Source: Acidobacteriota bacterium (GTDB lineage Bacteria > Acidobacteriota > Terriglobia > Bryobacterales > Bryobacteraceae). From it: a DNA stretch of 37,893 nt. The DNA is taken from positions 1-37,893 of the forward strand of contig JANXLY010000393.1 in NCBI GenBank assembly GCA_025354885.1, given 5' to 3'. The notes under the pieces were generated by a model, which was given only the letters and a program-made list of their open reading frames with translations, was not told the origin of the DNA and did not search any database. A program made the position numbers and the translations under genes. This document shows, piece after piece, positions 34,413-37,893 of the stretch. The first letter of the stretch is position 1. Every line of letters starts with the position of its first letter.

Positions 34413-34880
34413 TTAGCGAAGTGCTACTTCGATCTGGTCGAGTGCCGAACTTTCCTCCTCAGTCACCTGTGTGCCGCCGAAACCCAGAAAACCGCCCTCT
34501 TTGGCGGCTTCAGCCACTTTGCGGGCAAGGCTTGTCAGCCAGCATTTGAATTCCACAGCCTCTTCCGGATTGGCCTTCTCGCGCAACAGTGTTGCCACTG
34601 CTCGACAAGCCGCCAGCCCTTTGGCGCGAATTTCGTCTGGATCCCGCGACTGCAGCTGGTGTACCGTCAGATTCTGCTTCAGGTCTTCGGCAAGGACTTT
34701 CATCAGCTCGGTCTGAGTGTTGTCGAGGCCTGTGCGAAGCATCTCTGAGGCGGCTGCCGACTCCTGGATTACTCCGATAGGCCCACTTGGGCTGGCACCC
34801 ATGACGACGAGAGTGGTGAAGAATGGAACATTGCGAAAAAGATCCCATTCGTCAGCGGTGAAATTCGATTTGTTGGCCAC
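34413..34880 (-). CDS. Conserved hypothetical protein, 155 residues
   Basis: Starting at the GTG at 34880, the protein reads VANKSNFTADEWDLFRNVPF and continues with PSGPIGVIQESAAASEML, a helical middle, and CWLTSLARKVAEAAKEGGFLGFGGTQVTEEE near the end. The composition is that of a soluble helical protein; no signal peptide, membrane segment or catalytic motif is visible. The frame continues upstream to 35279, but that part runs antiparallel through the aquaporin gene in the wrong frame and is not used. The family is familiar from soil bacteria, function unknown. Confidence 0.7.
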   Translation of the reverse strand: MANKSNFTADEWDLFRNVPFFTTLVVMGASPSGPIGVIQESAAASEMLRTGLDNTQTELMKVLAEDLKQNLTVHQLQSRDPDEIRAKGLAACRAVATLLREKANPEEAVEFKCWLTSLARKVAEAAKEGGFLGFGGTQVTEEESSALDQIEVALR

Positions 34881-34897
34881 GCTGTGATTGTAGCGGT

Positions 34898-35589
34898 TCA
34901 ATCCGGGTCGAGCCAATTGTAGACAAGTGCACCAAGTGCAGCACCAATCAGTGGCGCCAGCCAAAACAGCCACAGTTGCTCCAGCGCCCAGCCGCCGACG
35001 AACACCGCCGGACCGGTCGAACGGGCCGGGTTGACCGAGAGGTTCGTGACCGGAATACCAATCAGGTGGATCAGCGTAAGGCAGAGACCGATTGCAATAG
35101 GTGCGAATCCAGCCGCAGCTTTCTTGGAGGTAGAACCCAGAATCACGATCAGAAAAGCATGGTGAGAACGATTTCGGCGATGAGCGCTGCGGCCATTGTG
35201 TAGCCGCCAGGGGAATGCTCGCCAAAGCCGTTCGAAGCAAAACCGCCAGCCAGACTGAAATCGGATTTGCCCCTTGCAATCAGGTAAAGCGTACCAGCGC
35301 CAGCGATTGCACCCAGTACCTGCGCCACCCAATACGGAAGGATTTCATTGGCCGGAAAACGCTTGCCAATAAAAAGCCCGAGAGTGACGGCTGGATTGAG
35401 GTGACAGCCGGAAATATGACCAATGGCGTAAGCCATAGTAAGAACCGTCAGACCGAAGGCGAAGGAGACGCCAGTAAGACCGATTCCAACATTTGGAAAA
35501 GCGGCAGCGAGAACTGCTCTACCGCAGCCTCCAAAAGTTAACCAGATGGTGCCGAAGAATTCTGCGCCGCAGCGTTTTGACATTTGCAT
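34898..35589 (-). pseudogene. aqpZ: Aquaporin Z gene with a one-base frameshift
   Basis: Two adjacent frames together give a complete aquaporin of about 230 residues. The first (from 35589) holds [20 protein letters not shown], the first NPA loop in [19 protein letters not shown], and ends EIVLTMLF at a TGA at 35149-35151. The second continues directly as [20 protein letters not shown] with the second loop [17 protein letters not shown], ending at 34898. Restoring one base in the AAAA run at 35153-35156 would rejoin them. Both NPA motifs and the AqpZ-type [12 protein letters not shown] are intact, so the lesion is recent or an error in a homopolymer. If real, the channel lacks its last third. 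Confidence 0.88.
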
Positions 35590-35643
35590 AGGACTCTCTC
35601 TTTTTCTAAAACAGTTCTTGCATTACAATGAGATCTGGAGACG

Positions 35644-35964
35644 ATGCAAATGAAAAAATTTCTCGGGATGACGCTGCTGGTATCTGCAGCTGCCTTTGGC
35701 GAATCGTGGACAGGCACGATCGTTGACACCAATTGCAAAACAAAAGATCTGGCGAGCCACGCCAAGAGTTGCTTGATGGGCTGCGCAAAGAGCGGCCTTG
35801 GCATCGTATTGAGCGATGGCAAGTTCGTCAAGTTTGACGAAGAAGGCAACGTAAAAGCACTTGCCGCTTTGAAGGCCAGTTCGAAAGACAAGGACCTCAA
35901 GGGCAAAGTGACCGGCACACTCGATGGCGATGTGTTGAAGGTTGCCACCGTCGAAATCATGTAA
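35644..35964 (+). CDS. Small secreted protein, 106 residues
   Basis: A signal peptide (MQMKKFLGMTLLVSAAAFG) precedes a compact mature domain with WTGTIVDTNCKTKD, three further cysteine positions (CLMGCAKSG) and VTGTLDGDVLKVATVEIM, an OB- or SH3-like beta pattern common in small secreted acidobacterial proteins. No function is known. The ATG at 35644 has GGAG five bases upstream; 35650 is an alternative. It diverges from the frameshifted aquaporin gene and is followed by a strong terminator. Confidence 0.75.
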   Translation: MQMKKFLGMTLLVSAAAFGESWTGTIVDTNCKTKDLASHAKSCLMGCAKSGLGIVLSDGKFVKFDEEGNVKALAALKASSKDKDLKGKVTGTLDGDVLKVATVEIM

Positions 35965-35991
35965 TTTTCCAACTGATCCTTGGGATTGAAG

Positions 35992-36028
35992 ACGCCGCTG
36001 ACCTAAAGGTTAGCGGCGTTTTGTTTTT
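35992..36028 (+). terminator. Rho-independent terminator after the small secreted protein gene
   Basis: A 12-bp stem (ACGCCGCTGACC with GGTTAGCGGCGT, one G-T pair) with loop TAAA is followed by TTTTGTTTTT. The right arm overlaps the last codons of the convergent gene at 36003-36416. Confidence 0.88.
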
Positions 36029-36416
36029 GGAGCTTGCTCCAGAGTGGGTAGATTCTCGGGTTTTCCAGCCAGGTATTCAGGTGCACCAGCACGAGTTTGC
36101 GCCAGGGATCCTGTGGATTGCGGCCTAACGCGAGGGCGGCGTGGCCCTTCGATTCGAGTACGATCGCCCTAGTCTGCTTCGGTTGGGTCGGGTAGAGATC
36201 GGCCAGCGCATAGAGGGTTCTGATGAAATTTTCAGGGTGATCCTGCCGCACCCCTTCGACGAGCGGATGAAGTTTTATGGGCTGCTCGCGCAAGAGTTTC
36301 CGCAAATAAGATTCGCTGGCGCCCGTCTGGCTCAGGAGAAGGCTGAACAACTCTGGGCTCACCTCGCTTACACCGCTGAGAAGATCTGGCACTTGCTGCT
36401 TAATGTTTTTGGCCAC
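36003..36416 (-). CDS. Hypothetical protein downstream of mltG
   Basis: A helical, soluble-looking protein (VAKNIKQQVPDLLSGVSEVS, then ELFSLLLSQTGASESYLRKLL, ending WLENPRIYPLWSKLQKQNAANL). I take the GTG at 36416 as start because it overlaps mltG by only 17 bases and has GAGG nine bases upstream, giving 137 residues; a start at 36485 would overlap mltG by 86 bases. No family is recognised. It is third in the minus-strand series ruvX-mltG-this gene. Confidence 0.65.
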   Translation of the reverse strand: MAKNIKQQVPDLLSGVSEVSPELFSLLLSQTGASESYLRKLLREQPIKLHPLVEGVRQDHPENFIRTLYALADLYPTQPKQTRAIVLESKGHAALALGRNPQDPWRKLVLVHLNTWLENPRIYPLWSKLQKQNAANL

Positions 36417-37383
36417 GGCGATAAGCCTCGACAGCGTTGGTGTGATCCCGAAGTGATTTCGAGAAGACATGCTGACCTGTAGCACCCGGTTGAGCGACGA
36501 AGAAGATGTCCTCTGTCTCGGCTGGATTCAGTGCTGCCTTGAGTGATTCAAGACCTGGATTCGCAATGGGCCCGGGCGGGAGTCCAATGTGCTGGTAGGT
36601 GTTGTAGGGACTCTGATTTGCGAGGTCGGATTTGTAGATCGTCCCGCGATAGCGATTCTCTACGAGCGCTGCATAAATGACAGTAGGATCACATTCGAGC
36701 TTCATGGATTTCTTCAGTCGATTCGAGAATAGCCCCGCTATGCGGGGGCGCTCTTCAGAGATTGCAGATTCTTTCTCAACAAGACTGGCTAGCGTGACGA
36801 TGTCGTGGGCAGGCACCGCAGGGTGCAGCGAGCGCCAAACTTCTCGGAACTGCTTGGTGAGTCGCAGGCAGAGCCCTTGCGCAGTGATCTTGTGAGGAAG
36901 TCGGTAGGTAGAGGGGAAAAGATAGCCCTCAAGAGTGGGAGCTTGAGGGTCAAGGTCACGGATTATCGTTGGGTCTTTGGCGGCAGTGATGAATTCAGAA
37001 GCCGACAAGAGTTTTTGCTCTTCGAGAATGCGGGCGATGTCGTAAAGGGAAGAGCCCTCGGGAATGGTGAGTTCCCCGAAGTAAACGTCGCCGCGCGCAA
37101 TCTTGTTCAATACAGCATCAGCGTTGTTTTCCTTACGAAAACGATATTCTCCGGCCTGGAATTTTGTGCGGGGATGAAAGAGCCGCCAGGCTGCGGCTTG
37201 CAGCGGACTGCGCAAAAGTCCAGCAGTCTCAAGGATTTCGCCAATTTTGAGAGTGGAAGCACCACGGGGGATCTCGATAAATTTATCTTCGCCATACGGG
37301 AGAATCGGTTGCCGGAGAATCGTATAGAGGATACCGGCCGGGATAAGTACCAGCAAGAATAAGGCGAACATCATTTTCTTCAT
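36400..37383 (-). CDS. mltG: Endolytic murein transglycosylase MltG (YceG family)
   Basis: A 327-residue protein with an N-terminal membrane helix (MFALFLLVLIPAGILYTILR) and the YceG domain: a LysM-like part (FIEIPRGASTLKIGEILETAG) and the catalytic region TLASLVEKESAISEERPRIAGLFSNRL with the general-acid glutamate, then MKLECDPTVIYA and NTYQHIGLPPGPIANPGLESLKAAL. It cleaves nascent glycan strands to end peptidoglycan synthesis. It overlaps ruvX by four bases, a gene pair common in bacteria. Confidence 0.96.
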   Translation of the reverse strand: MKKMMFALFLLVLIPAGILYTILRQPILPYGEDKFIEIPRGASTLKIGEILETAGLLRSPLQAAAWRLFHPRTKFQAGEYRFRKENNADAVLNKIARGDVYFGELTIPEGSSLYDIARILEEQKLLSASEFITAAKDPTIIRDLDPQAPTLEGYLFPSTYRLPHKITAQGLCLRLTKQFREVWRSLHPAVPAHDIVTLASLVEKESAISEERPRIAGLFSNRLKKSMKLECDPTVIYAALVENRYRGTIYKSDLANQSPYNTYQHIGLPPGPIANPGLESLKAALNPAETEDIFFVAQPGATGQHVFSKSLRDHTNAVEAYRRGQKH

Positions 37384-37811
37384 TGGAGTTCAAGAGAATG
37401 CAGGTAGCCTTCGAGAATCAGGGTGGCGGCAAGTTGATCGACTTTACCCTTGCGCTGTTCCCGGTTAAGGCCGTATTCGTCGAGCACGCGGTGAGCCTGA
37501 GAGGAGGTAAGCCTTTCGTCCCAGAAAACGATGGGGATTCGGCTGAACTGTTCCAGGCGTTCGGCGAATTCTTTGACTGCCTTGGACTGTTGAGATGGAT
37601 CGCCCGACATGTACTTGGGGTCGCCAAAGACGAACACACTAACCTCTCGTTCGCGGGCGAAATTGGCAAGGTAGGCGATGTCTTCGCGAACACGTACTCG
37701 CATGTAGGTGGGAAGGGGGAGGGCCGTGTAGCCCAGAGCATCGGAAATTGCAAGGCCGATGCGTCTTTTGCCAAAATCTAGTGCCAATATGTGACCGGTG
37801 GGTTGAGCCAT
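37380..37811 (-). CDS. ruvX: RuvX / YqgF, Holliday junction resolvase-like RNase H-fold protein
   Basis: A 143-residue RNase H-fold protein. LALDFGKRRIGLAISD holds the first catalytic Asp, VFVFGDPKYMSGDPSQQS the glycine loop, and FWDERLTSSQAHRVL the second acidic group; KVDQLAATLILEGYL ends the fold with the last Asp. YqgF proteins act in 16S rRNA processing in E. coli and as putative Holliday-junction nucleases elsewhere. The ATG at 37811 is the only good start. The 82 bases beyond it contain no recognisable gene; an ATG at 37881 on the plus strand runs off the window and cannot be judged. Confidence 0.95.
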   Translation of the reverse strand: MAQPTGHILALDFGKRRIGLAISDALGYTALPLPTYMRVRVREDIAYLANFAREREVSVFVFGDPKYMSGDPSQQSKAVKEFAERLEQFSRIPIVFWDERLTSSQAHRVLDEYGLNREQRKGKVDQLAATLILEGYLHSLELQ

Positions 37812-37893
37812 CGTGGAGACTCTTCTAGTATGGAGTAACGGGATCGGGAGTGTCAGCTAAAACCTCAGTCAGTAATCCGAATGAAACAAGGAG

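Overview
The window looks like a chromosomal segment of an Acidobacteriota bacterium, most likely of the Solibacter/Bryobacter group. This is inferred from gene content: a Ser/Thr kinase with a Pro/Ala-rich tail, a large TonB-dependent receptor with an N-terminal carboxypeptidase-regulatory-like domain, several small secreted proteins of the type common in that group, and tight gene packing with many ATGA/TAATG overlaps. No rRNA, tRNA, CRISPR array or complete insertion sequence was seen.

Layout, left to right. 1-666: kdpF followed by a kdpA cut off after about 113 codons by unrelated DNA, possibly the end of an insertion element. 772-4583: three genes in one direction (membrane Ser/Thr kinase, secreted CsgG-like protein, secreted helical protein); the kinase tail and the third protein share a C-terminal domain. 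4587-7956 (minus): a flippase-like membrane protein, nrdR and rpoD. 7992-11534: an ECF sigma factor, a zinc-finger anti-sigma factor and three membrane proteins that each carry a LiaF-like membrane segment, closed by a terminator. 11661-15009: small unrelated genes (conserved hypothetical, secreted protein, VOC/PhnB-like, DUF6526, methyltransferase, cupin). 15022-16898: an AAA/ABC-type ATPase overlapping an HNH-like nuclease, which resembles the Septu (PtuA/PtuB) defence arrangement. 16895-20505: DUF2905 and the TonB-dependent receptor. 20565-22310: thiC under a TPP riboswitch. 22326-24885: a polytopic membrane protein and a winged-helix/nucleotidyltransferase pair resembling AbiE-type toxin-antitoxin modules. 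24932-30067: xylose-isomerase-like protein, Uma2-family protein, acetyl-CoA synthetase, HAD hydrolase, sterol desaturase.

30141-35589 is the disturbed part. A 96-bp duplicate of the 5' end of a DinB gene lies beside a marR gene. The marR gene diverges from an NTF2-like/DinB gene pair, with two palindromic operators in between. An intact hicA follows a hicB broken by an amber codon, a methyltransferase gene carries three lesions, and an aquaporin gene has a single-base frameshift. The right end (35644-37811) returns to ordinary genes: a small secreted protein, a hypothetical, mltG and ruvX.

The best candidates for undescribed biology are the kinase/CsgG/helical-domain operon, the ATPase-HNH pair whose nuclease lacks half of the usual zinc ligands, and the ECF operon with three successive LiaF-like membrane domains. 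All functions are inferred from recognised family motifs read by eye; no database search was possible.
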